A model generated the notes under the pieces. The model saw only the letters and a list, made by a program, of their open reading frames with translations. It was not told the origin of the DNA and did not search any database. DNA of 64,000 nt from an uncultured Eubacteriales bacterium (GTDB lineage Bacteria; Bacillota; Clostridia; Oscillospirales; Acutalibacteraceae): positions 62,001 to 126,000 of the forward strand of contig CAKSOL010000001.1 of assembly GCA_934477125.1 (NCBI GenBank). The letters run 5' to 3'. Shown here piece after piece: positions 57,901-64,000 of the stretch. The position numbers and the translations under genes are program-made. Numbering within the stretch: position 1 is the stretch's first letter; the number at the start of each line of letters is the position of its first letter.

Positions 57901-57983
57901 TTAGTATTGAAAGGCAGCTTGAACGGCGGGTCAGACAAGAGCAGCTGTTGCCGAAATTTGCCTATAATAAGACTCAATACTAA
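57901..57983 (-). promoter_or_regulatory. structured 5' leader of secDF (candidate cis-regulatory RNA)
   Basis: The leader begins near the predicted transcript start (about 57980). Its two ends pair over 10 bases (TTAGTATTGA at the 5' side, TCAATACTAA at the 3' side), closing an 83-base domain. Inside, AGGCA pairs with TGCCT, and CAGCT with AGCTG. The 3' side of the outer stem ends about 25 bases before the secD start. I do not recognise a named riboswitch class. Confidence 0.5.
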
Positions 57984-57986
57984 CTT

Positions 57987-58015
57987 ATTATATATAAAAG
58001 CAGATGTAAAGTCAA
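57987..58015 (-). promoter_or_regulatory. promoter of secDF
   Basis: On the minus strand, TTGACT (58015-58010) and a perfect TATAAT (57992-57987) have a 17-base spacer. Confidence 0.85.
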
Positions 58016-58040
58016 TAAAAATGTGTTGTTTGGATAATGT

Positions 58041-59336
58041 TTATGCGGTAGCGGTCTCTTTATAATTATCAATAAGGCTTTCGAGAGCCGCGTATCTGAC
58101 AGCCGTGCAGAGTACCTCGGACGCCTTTTCGATTTCCTCAACTGATGGATAGGACGGGGCTATGCGGATGTTTGAGTCAAGCGGGTCGCTGCCGTAAGGA
58201 TAAGTCGCGCCGGCAGGAGTCAGAATCATTCCGGCGTTTGCGCAAAGCTCAACCGTGCGTTTTGCGCAGCCCTCCGGCACATGGAGACTGATGAAATAGC
58301 CGCCGCGCGGTTTGGTCCACCGCGCAATACCGAGCTCGGAAAGCTGGCTGTCAAGCTCGTTTAAAACTGTTTCAAATTTCGGTCTGAGAATAGCGGCGTG
58401 CTTTTTCATATGAGAATAAAGCTCGTTTACGGTATGGAACATTCTTGCGTGCCGCAGCTGATTCAGCTTATCCGGTCCTATCGTCTGATATTTCATACGT
58501 CCTTTAAGCATCGCAACATTGTTCGGACTGCCTGCCTCCGCCGCAACTCCGGCGCCAGGAAACGTGATTTTCGAGGTAGATGTGAATATAATCGGCAAAT
58601 CGGGATTTCCCGCTTTGACACACTCGGTGTAAATATTCAGCAGCTTATCGCCCTCATCGTAGAGGTCGTGTATTGCATAGGCATTGTCCCAGAATATATG
58701 GAAATCGCCGGCGGCGGGTCTGAGAGCGGCGAAACGCTTTACAACCTCGTCGCTGTATGTAATACCCTCAGGATTTGAATATTTCGGAACGCACCATATT
58801 CCCTTAACAGCCGGATCTCTGATTTCGCGCTCAACCGCGTCCATATCCGGACCGTCGGAATTCATCTGAATGGGGATAAGCTCAAATCCGAAGTATTCGG
58901 TTATGGCAAAATGGCGGTCATAGCCGGGGACGGGACATAAGAATTTGAGCCTGCCCTGCGCCGACCAGGGGGCGCCGCCGAGACCGTGAGTCATACCCTG
59001 GGCTATCGTATCAAACATCATATTCAGCGAGGAATTTCCGCCGACAATTATCTGATCGGGGGAAAGTCCGAGAACATTCCCGAAAAGCTCCTTGAGCTCA
59101 AGCAAGCCGTCAAGTCCGCCGTAATTGCGGCAATCGATACCGCTGATGTTTTTGAACCCGGTGTCGTTTCCGACCAGGTCAAACATCTTTTCGCTCAGAT
59201 CCATATTATCAAAGCCCGGCTTTCCGCGGGACATATCCAAGGAGAGGTGGAGTCCGCGCAGGCGTTCGTATTCGGTTCTTACCTTGTGAAATTCACAGTT
59301 TAATTCTTCAATCGTCATTTTTGAATATTCAGACAT
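58041..59336 (-). CDS. PLP-dependent aminotransferase (aspartate aminotransferase subclass Ic)
   Basis: This 431-residue fold-type I aminotransferase resembles the AspC-type Ic group: LHLSLDMSRGKPGFDNMDLS, NYGGLDGLLELKELFG, IIVGGNSSLNMMFDTIAQGM, VPKYSNPEGITYSDEVV, FWDNAYAIHDLY, the PLP-binding Lys in FTSTSKITFPGAG, and KPRGGYFISLHVPEGCA with the substrate-binding Arg in NIRIAPSYPS. AGGAGG precedes the ATG. It is a single gene; aspartate/glutamate specificity is inferred from the group. Confidence 0.9.
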   Translation of the reverse strand: MSEYSKMTIEELNCEFHKVRTEYERLRGLHLSLDMSRGKPGFDNMDLSEKMFDLVGNDTGFKNISGIDCRNYGGLDGLLELKELFGNVLGLSPDQIIVGGNSSLNMMFDTIAQGMTHGLGGAPWSAQGRLKFLCPVPGYDRHFAITEYFGFELIPIQMNSDGPDMDAVEREIRDPAVKGIWCVPKYSNPEGITYSDEVVKRFAALRPAAGDFHIFWDNAYAIHDLYDEGDKLLNIYTECVKAGNPDLPIIFTSTSKITFPGAGVAAEAGSPNNVAMLKGRMKYQTIGPDKLNQLRHARMFHTVNELYSHMKKHAAILRPKFETVLNELDSQLSELGIARWTKPRGGYFISLHVPEGCAKRTVELCANAGMILTPAGATYPYGSDPLDSNIRIAPSYPSVEEIEKASEVLCTAVRYAALESLIDNYKETATA

Positions 59337-59362
59337 AAAGCTTACAGCCTCCTAACCTATTT

Positions 59363-59391
59363 AATATAATACATAACGGCATTTTTTTCAA
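59363..59391 (-). promoter_or_regulatory. promoter of the aminotransferase gene
   Basis: On the minus strand, TTGAAA (59391-59386) and TATATT (59368-59363) have a 17-base spacer, 27 bases before the ATG. Confidence 0.75.
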
Positions 59392-59445
59392 GTGTTTTCA
59401 GCCGAAAAAGGCAATAATCCGAGAAAATCCGGTTTTAAATCAAAA

Positions 59446-59477
59446 TAAAAAGCCCTGCGGTTTTTATTCCGCAGGGT
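59446..59477 (-). terminator. intrinsic terminator of the trxAB transcript
   Basis: CCCTGCGG pairs with CCGCAGGG, followed on the minus strand by CTTTTTATTTTG. It lies 18 bases after the trxB stop. Confidence 0.88.
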
Positions 59478-59494
59478 GTTAAAATGCCGTTGAA

Positions 59495-60436
59495 TCAATC
59501 GCCGTCTTTTTTTGTCTGCTCCGAACAGTATTTCTGAGCGAGGTATGCGGCTGTTGCTCCGTCCGCTGCCGCAGTAACTATCTGTCTCAGCGGCTTTGTT
59601 CGGACGTCGCCGGCGGCGAAAACTCCGGGAATGCCTGTCTCGGTTGTTTCCGGCGCAATAATATAACCGCTGCCGTCTGTGGCTGTCATATTTTTAAAAG
59701 GCTCTGTCAGCGGTGCTCTGCCTATGCTTATAAAAATGCCGCAGCAGGGTATTTCTTCGCTTTTTCCGCCGTCGGTAGGGGAAATAACAGCGCCCGAAAC
59801 CCTGTCGGCTCCCGAAATCGCCGTAAGACTGCGGTTAAAATGCAGCTCAATATTTCCGGCTTTTTCAAGTGCGCTTTCGTAAATTTTTTCGGCTCTGAGG
59901 GTGTCTCGGCGGTGAATAAGGTGAACCCTGCGGCAGAATTTTGAAAGCAGAAGTGCGTCCGATACTGCGCTGTTTCCTCCGCCTACTACCGCAACATCCT
60001 TGCCGCGGTAGAACGCACCGTCGCAGGACGCGCAGTAGCTGACACCCTTGCCGATAAGTCTTTCCTCATCCGGCAGACCTAATTTTTTATGCTCTGCTCC
60101 GGCGGCGATTATAACGGTGCGCGCGGAAATTTCGCAGCCGTCAGCGTAAATTTTCTTAATTTCCCCCGAAAGCTCCGCGCCGGATACCTCGCCCTCGCGG
60201 AACTCGCAGCCGAAACGCACAGCGCCGGCTTTCATTTTTTCGGCGAGGTCAAATCCGTTTATTCCGTTTTCAAAGCCGGGGTAATTGTCTATCTGAACCG
60301 CCTCAGCCATCTGCCCTCCTGCCGATAGCCTTTCAAGCAGCAGAACCGAAAGCCCTCCGCGCGCGGCATAAAGCGCGGCGGTAAGCCCGGCAGGTCCTCC
60401 GCCGATTATAACGGTATCGTATATTTTCTTGCTCAT
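59495..60436 (-). CDS. trxB: thioredoxin reductase
   Basis: TrxB reduces thioredoxin with NADPH through FAD. The 313-residue protein has the FAD site IIGGGPAGLTAALYAARGG, SYCASCDGAFYRGKDVAVVG carrying the redox CASC pair and the start of the NAD(P)H site (GGGNSAVSDALLL), HRRDTLRA and the C-terminal FAD segment GVFAAGDVRTKPLRQIVTAA. The start overlaps the trxA stop as ATGA. Confidence 0.93.
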   Translation of the reverse strand: MSKKIYDTVIIGGGPAGLTAALYAARGGLSVLLLERLSAGGQMAEAVQIDNYPGFENGINGFDLAEKMKAGAVRFGCEFREGEVSGAELSGEIKKIYADGCEISARTVIIAAGAEHKKLGLPDEERLIGKGVSYCASCDGAFYRGKDVAVVGGGNSAVSDALLLSKFCRRVHLIHRRDTLRAEKIYESALEKAGNIELHFNRSLTAISGADRVSGAVISPTDGGKSEEIPCCGIFISIGRAPLTEPFKNMTATDGSGYIIAPETTETGIPGVFAAGDVRTKPLRQIVTAAADGATAAYLAQKYCSEQTKKDGD

Positions 60437-60741
60437 TTAAAAAGGTCAAGGATTGCGGCTTTCGGAATAACTCCGACCGACTGGTTGCTGATTTCGCCGT
60501 TTTTGAAAACGAACAGCGACGGAATGCTCATAACCGAGAATTTTGCGGCAAGAGCGGATTCCTCGTCAACATTAACCTTTCCGAATTTGTATTCGGGATG
60601 CTCTCCTGCAAGCTCGTCCACCAAAGGCGAAAGCCTGCGGCACGGCTGGCACCAGTCAGCCCAAAAATCAAGCAGAACCGGACGGTCGCTCTCAAGAACC
60701 TCGTTTTTGAAGTTTTCATCGGTAATTTTTATAACAGACAT
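60433..60741 (-). CDS. trxA: thioredoxin with CQPC active site
   Basis: This 102-residue thioredoxin is reduced by the co-translated TrxB. The fold is complete: LLDFWADWCQPCRRLSPLVD, KFGKVNVDEESALAAKFSVM, IPSLFVFKNGE with the cis-Pro. The active site is WCQPC instead of WCGPC; a change at this position can shift redox potential. AAGGGAGGG precedes the ATG. It follows the ABC exporter by 53 bases with no clear promoter between, so readthrough is possible. Confidence 0.93.
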   Translation of the reverse strand: MSVIKITDENFKNEVLESDRPVLLDFWADWCQPCRRLSPLVDELAGEHPEYKFGKVNVDEESALAAKFSVMSIPSLFVFKNGEISNQSVGVIPKAAILDLFK

Positions 60742-60793
60742 ATTATTGCCCTCCCTTAATATTCCTTTATATTATGTATCCTTTTACGGCGGT

Positions 60794-62449
60794 TTATTTC
60801 ACAACCGTGAATTTTTTGCCGTTTGCGTGAACTATATGGTCGCATACCGAAATTGAGGTGTTTCTGTGAGTTATGAAAAGCACCGTTTTATCGGTCATTT
60901 TGCTGATGTTTGAAAGAACTGCGGTTTCTGTCGCCTCGTCAAGCGCAGAGGTTGCCTCGTCAAGCAGCAGTATGGGCGCGTCCGATAAAAGCGCGCGCGC
61001 AATGCTTATTCGCTGAACCTGTCCCTCCGAAAGTCCTCCGCCGCGCTCGGAAAGACGGGTTTCAAAGCCCTCCGGCAGAGAGGAGATATAATCGTATATA
61101 TCGGCGGCGCGGGCAGCGTTTTCAACGGCGCTGCCGTCAATATCCGGGTTGCACATCGTTATATTTTCCCGAACGGTTCCCGAAAGAATCATATTTCCCT
61201 GCGGAACATAGGCGAAAAGACCTCTTGTTGCCGGGCCTACCGGAATATCTCCGTTTACGGTTATTTTTCCGCCCGACGGCTCATAAAGACCTAAAATCAG
61301 CTTGAAAAGTGTCGATTTTCCGCAGCCCGATTCTCCGGTTATGGCGGTTATTTTGTTTTTCGGAACGGTAAAACTGCAATTCTGCAAAATCAGCTCGTCG
61401 TCGTATGCAAAGGCAACATTGTCGATAACTAAGCTCTCAAATGAGTCCCTGAGCTTGTCCAACTCATTTTTGCTGAGCGGTTCCGGCTCTGTATCCATTT
61501 GCTCAAGCTCCATAAGCCGCTCGGCGGAAGCCATTGCCGAATAGTATTGAGGGAGTATTCCCGAAAGGTTCTGGAGCGGCGTTCTCAGCTGGGATATAAG
61601 CTGGAGATAGGCGTTAAGAGTACCGTAGGTCAGACCGTTTGAAAACTGTAATGCTCCCCAGATTAAAACGCCGTAATAACCGAGACTGAAAAATGACTGC
61701 ATAAGAACCGAGATTATAACCGAAATAAAGTTGCGCTTGATTTTAATTTTGAGATTTTGCTGCATATATTCGTCAAGCTTGTTTAATATCGGCTGCTCGC
61801 TGCGGAAGGATTTTATAACAACGAGATTGGCAAAGCTCTCCTGCAAAAATGAGCGCGAAAGTCCTTCGGTCTGCTGAACCTGCTTGTGGAGATATTTATA
61901 TTTCCGGCTTATAAATCTTCCGAAAAAGGGGAAAAGCGTTCCCGTAAGCACAACAATAAGCGAGAGAACAGGGTTCAGCACCGTCAGCGCGATAACTCCC
62001 GCGATAACCTTGGTTATCATTGAAACAACGCTCGGCAGCGTTGAGGTTGCAAGACTTGATATAACGTCTATATCCGATGTGAAGCGGTTGAGCAGCTCTC
62101 CCGAATGATATTTGGAGGTTTCGGAGTAATGCCGCCTTACAAGCACCGAAAAAAGGTATCTTCTGAGCGATATTGTTATTTTACCGCCGACGCGGACGTT
62201 TATCGCCGAGCTTATTCCCGAAAGAAGAATGGAAACAACAACGGCGGCAAACAGCATTCCTCCGAACAGCACCGCCCGGTTGAGGGTTCCGGTTGCGTTC
62301 ATATCGAGAACTCTTTTTGAAAGGAACGCCATATAAATGCCGATAAGAGCGGTAATCGCGTTTATCGCGCTTATCGCAATAATTGCCGGAATAAACTTTT
62401 TAAGCCGTGCGGCGGTCCAGCGTGCGGCGGAGGGGTTTGTTTTTTTCAT
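60794..62449 (-). CDS. ABC exporter, fused permease-ATPase
   Basis: This half-transporter, which works as a dimer, exports a lipid, drug or peptide. The 551-residue protein has six spans (residues 20-310) with the exporter coupling region FTSDIDVISSLATSTLPSVV, then an ATPase domain: Walker A ITGESGCGKST, signature LSEGQVQRISIARAL (SEGQ in place of SGGQ), Walker B ILLLDEATSALD and FITHRNTSISV. It lacks the N-terminal C39 peptidase of bacteriocin exporters. The start overlaps the PqqD-like gene (ATGA), tying it to that RRE protein. Confidence 0.88.
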   Translation of the reverse strand: MKKTNPSAARWTAARLKKFIPAIIAISAINAITALIGIYMAFLSKRVLDMNATGTLNRAVLFGGMLFAAVVVSILLSGISSAINVRVGGKITISLRRYLFSVLVRRHYSETSKYHSGELLNRFTSDIDVISSLATSTLPSVVSMITKVIAGVIALTVLNPVLSLIVVLTGTLFPFFGRFISRKYKYLHKQVQQTEGLSRSFLQESFANLVVIKSFRSEQPILNKLDEYMQQNLKIKIKRNFISVIISVLMQSFFSLGYYGVLIWGALQFSNGLTYGTLNAYLQLISQLRTPLQNLSGILPQYYSAMASAERLMELEQMDTEPEPLSKNELDKLRDSFESLVIDNVAFAYDDELILQNCSFTVPKNKITAITGESGCGKSTLFKLILGLYEPSGGKITVNGDIPVGPATRGLFAYVPQGNMILSGTVRENITMCNPDIDGSAVENAARAADIYDYISSLPEGFETRLSERGGGLSEGQVQRISIARALLSDAPILLLDEATSALDEATETAVLSNISKMTDKTVLFITHRNTSISVCDHIVHANGKKFTVVK

Positions 62450-62712
62450 AATTCTATAATTCCGTTTTCCCTCATCGTTTTTAGAAACACGTTAATGTCG
62501 TTAAGAGCAAGAACCGTTGAAATGTCAAAATGGGCAAGCAGGGAATGGAGCAGCTGCTCCTTGGAGGTAATTCCCGATGCTATCTGCTCCCAGAGGAAAG
62601 CCGAGGTTTCGTTCAGAACGATGGTGTTGCGCAGAGGTGTAGCCGGGCTTTCTGCCGTAACGGTAGCCTGACCGGAAATTGTTTTTAAAGTGTATCCGGG
62701 GTTTATTTTCAT
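62446..62712 (-). CDS. PqqD-like RiPP recognition element protein
   Basis: This 88-residue protein matches the PqqD fold that binds leader peptides of ribosomally made, modified peptides: a short N-terminal hairpin, ...TPLRNTIVLNETSAFLWEQI (the family's 'LNETAAFIWE' segment), then HFDISTVLALNDINVFLKTM and GIIEL. It overlaps the ABC exporter gene by 4 bases. No precursor peptide, radical SAM or cyclase gene is seen beside it, so it may act with a distant cluster. GAGGTG precedes the ATG. Confidence 0.82.
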   Translation of the reverse strand: MKINPGYTLKTISGQATVTAESPATPLRNTIVLNETSAFLWEQIASGITSKEQLLHSLLAHFDISTVLALNDINVFLKTMRENGIIEL

Positions 62713-62750
62713 ATAAGCACCTCAAATTTATCTGAATTTTTATATAATAC

Positions 62751-62793
62751 TTGCAATTTTAATTATTATATACTAAAATATAACATATTGCAA
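62751..62793. promoter_or_regulatory. symmetric divergent promoter pair
   Basis: The plus promoter has TTGCAA (62751-62756) and TAAAAT (62774-62779); the minus promoter has TTGCAA (62793-62788) and TATAAT (62770-62765). Both have 17-base spacers. The -35 boxes are the halves of an inverted repeat ACTTGCAAT...ATTGCAAGT, and the two -10 regions interleave, so polymerases would compete or one regulator could block both. Confidence 0.7.
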
Positions 62794-62828
62794 GTTTTAT
62801 ATTATATGCAAAAATAAGGAGAAAAAGA

Positions 62829-63356
62829 ATGGATACTTTTTTTGAACAGATAGTTTCGGTTAAAAAAACCGCTAAATCATGGCTGATTATCTTCGGTATT
62901 ATTTTTGCCGCGATAATCGTTTCGTTTGCGCTTCTTCTGCTCGGTATGAGCTTTTTAAGAGGCTTTTTTATGATAATACTGCTGCTGATTTTCGGCGTGT
63001 TCTACGGCGCATGGCAGGTTATAATCCGTCAGTCGGTCGAATATGAGTATATCGTAACCAACGGTTCTATGGACGTTGACCGCATAGTAGCCCAGCGTTC
63101 AAGAAAGCGCGTGCTTTCATTTGAGCTTTCAGCGGTTGAGCAGGTTGAGAAATATAACCCTGCCGCTCCTCCGGTCGGAAATTATTCAAAAACCGTTATT
63201 GCCTGCTCTCAAAACGCGGAGGACGCTTATTATATGGTCGTATCCTCAGAGGCAAAGGGAACGAGACTGCTCGTTTTCGCTCCGGACGACAGACTGAAGG
63301 ACGCTATTGCAAAATCTCTGCCGAGATTTATCGCGAACAGCGCCTTTAAAAACTGA
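62829..63356 (+). CDS. two-span membrane protein, DUF6106-like
   Basis: This 175-residue protein begins MDTFFEQIVSVKKTAKSWLI, has two adjacent spans (about 18-40 and 44-64), then a soluble beta-rich domain with YEYIVTNGSMDVDRIVAQRS and RKRVLSFELSAVEQVEKYNP. This order is typical of a small family in gut Clostridia (DUF6106) of unknown function, as I recall it. AAGGAGAAAAAG precedes the ATG. It diverges from pqqD and is followed after 6 bases by the hydrate-repair gene. Confidence 0.75.
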   Translation: MDTFFEQIVSVKKTAKSWLIIFGIIFAAIIVSFALLLLGMSFLRGFFMIILLLIFGVFYGAWQVIIRQSVEYEYIVTNGSMDVDRIVAQRSRKRVLSFELSAVEQVEKYNPAAPPVGNYSKTVIACSQNAEDAYYMVVSSEAKGTRLLVFAPDDRLKDAIAKSLPRFIANSAFKN

Positions 63357-63362
63357 TTTTTT

Positions 63363-64000
63363 ATGAAGATACTTTCCTGTGAACAGCTGCGCGCTGCAGA
63401 GAACGCGGCGTTTGATAACGGAATTACGGCTGCGGAGCTTATGTACAGCGCCGGCTGCGCGGCGGCTGAGGAAATATGCTCCCGCTATCCTGAGGAGAGC
63501 CGCTCGGTTCTCGTAATCTGCGGCAGCGGAAATAACGGGGGAGACGGATTGGTTATCGCGTCGCGCCTTGCCGCTGCCGGAGCGGCAGTCAGCGTTGTTT
63601 TCCCTCTCGGTGAGCCTAAAACCGAAACCGCCCGTCATTACTATCCTCTGCCGGCAGCCGTTAAAACTGAGGAGCCTGAGGAAATAACCGGCTCGCCGTT
63701 TAAAAAACGGCTTATAGTTGACGCTCTGTTCGGAATAGGACTTTCAAGGGGCGTTTCGGGAGCTGCGGCGGAAATTATCCGTTTTGCAAACTCGGCGGAC
63801 GCGGTTCGGGTTGCGATAGACGTTCCGAGCGGAGTTTTCTGCGATAACGGCAAGGTTGAGGGCGAGGTATTTGCTGCCGACCTTACTTTGACCTTTATTG
63901 CGGCAAAGCCATGCTTTTTCCTGCCGCCCGCGTCGGAATACTGCGGCGAAATAAAGGCGTTTGATATAGGCGCGCCCGTAAATGAATTTAAATACAGAAC
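63363..64000 (+). CDS. NAD(P)H-hydrate epimerase (YjeF N-terminal domain), truncated by window
   Basis: The frame from the ATG at 63363 stays open to the window end (212 codons). It encodes a YjeF N-terminal domain that epimerises damaged NAD(P)H hydrates: MKILSCEQLRAAENAAFDNG, ELMYSAGCAAAEEI, LVICGSGNNGGDGLVIASRL, IVDALFGIGLSRGVSG, VAIDVPSGVFCDNG, and ADLTLTFIAAKPCFFLPPAS. In most Clostridia this domain is fused to the NnrD dehydratase; that part would lie beyond the edge. There is no clear ribosome site; translation may be coupled to the upstream gene. Confidence 0.88.
   Translation, partial: MKILSCEQLRAAENAAFDNGITAAELMYSAGCAAAEEICSRYPEESRSVLVICGSGNNGGDGLVIASRLAAAGAAVSVVFPLGEPKTETARHYYPLPAAVKTEEPEEITGSPFKKRLIVDALFGIGLSRGVSGAAAEIIRFANSADAVRVAIDVPSGVFCDNGKVEGEVFAADLTLTFIAAKPCFFLPPASEYCGEIKAFDIGAPVNEFKYR

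Noticed and set aside
1..64000. CRISPR array, rRNA operon or complete phage
   Set aside because: No regularly spaced direct repeats, no rRNA sequence and no structural phage genes were seen; the left element shows only recombinase, ATPase and small cargo genes within the window.

Overview
This window comes from the chromosome of a spore-forming, low-to-moderate-GC Clostridia bacterium, most likely an Oscillospirales/Ruminococcaceae-like gut anaerobe. The evidence is the complete spoIIAA-spoIIAB-sigF operon, an SpoIVFB-like M50 protease, Firmicutes-type promoters and AGGAGG ribosome sites, an LTA-synthase-like enzyme, and hexuronate and amino-sugar catabolism. Species assignment is inference; no rRNA gene is present.

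Region 1 (about 1-7900) is the right-hand part of an AT-rich mobile element that continues past the left edge. It carries a three-gene membrane/PH-SHOCT cassette, several very small ORFs, a DUF1643 gene, a DUF927 ATPase and a large serine recombinase. The recombinase lies against the 3' side of the host tmRNA gene (ssrA). Its reading frame runs through the ssrA terminator and the antisense strand of the tmRNA, so about its last 55 codons look host-derived.

Region 2 (7909-17212, minus strand) holds ssrA, smpB, a five-gene oligopeptide ABC transporter (oppB-C-D-F-A) and two peptidases (an M24 Xaa-Pro-type aminopeptidase and a PepD-type dipeptidase). The last seven read as a peptide uptake and degradation block. 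Region 3 (17380-23938, plus strand) is a full Pho module, pstS-C-A-B-phoU-regulator-kinase, in which PstS has its two halves in swapped order. Region 4 (24030-28424) holds a MITE-like element, small lipoprotein and hypothetical genes, the spoIIA operon, an SGNH hydrolase, and tRNA-His and tRNA-Val. Region 5 (28468-33944) is a hexuronate module (uxaA, uxaB, LacI regulator, uxaC) with a clear operator.

Region 6 (34025-44571) contains LOG, Nudix, LTA-synthase-like, SpoIVFA-stub/SpoIVFB-like, YgiQ-type radical SAM, two-component, thioesterase and peptide-binding lipoprotein genes. Region 7 (44665-50429) is a six-gene operon: Mrp/ApbC, NahK-like sugar kinase, nagB, mnmA, LUD protein and cation/proton antiporter. 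Region 8 (50472-54882) has a DUF4352 lipoprotein, a small XRE regulator, a zur-znuA-znuC-znuB metal-uptake operon with a perfect palindromic operator, and a YpsA-like SLOG protein. Region 9 (54948-64000) has an Lrp regulator, secD-secF with a structured leader, an aminotransferase, trxA-trxB, an ABC exporter paired with a PqqD-like protein, a DUF6106-like membrane protein, and the start of an NAD(P)H-hydrate repair enzyme cut by the window end.

Starts were re-chosen by ribosome site, promoter position and overlap with the upstream gene. All function calls rest on reading motifs by eye; no database search was run.
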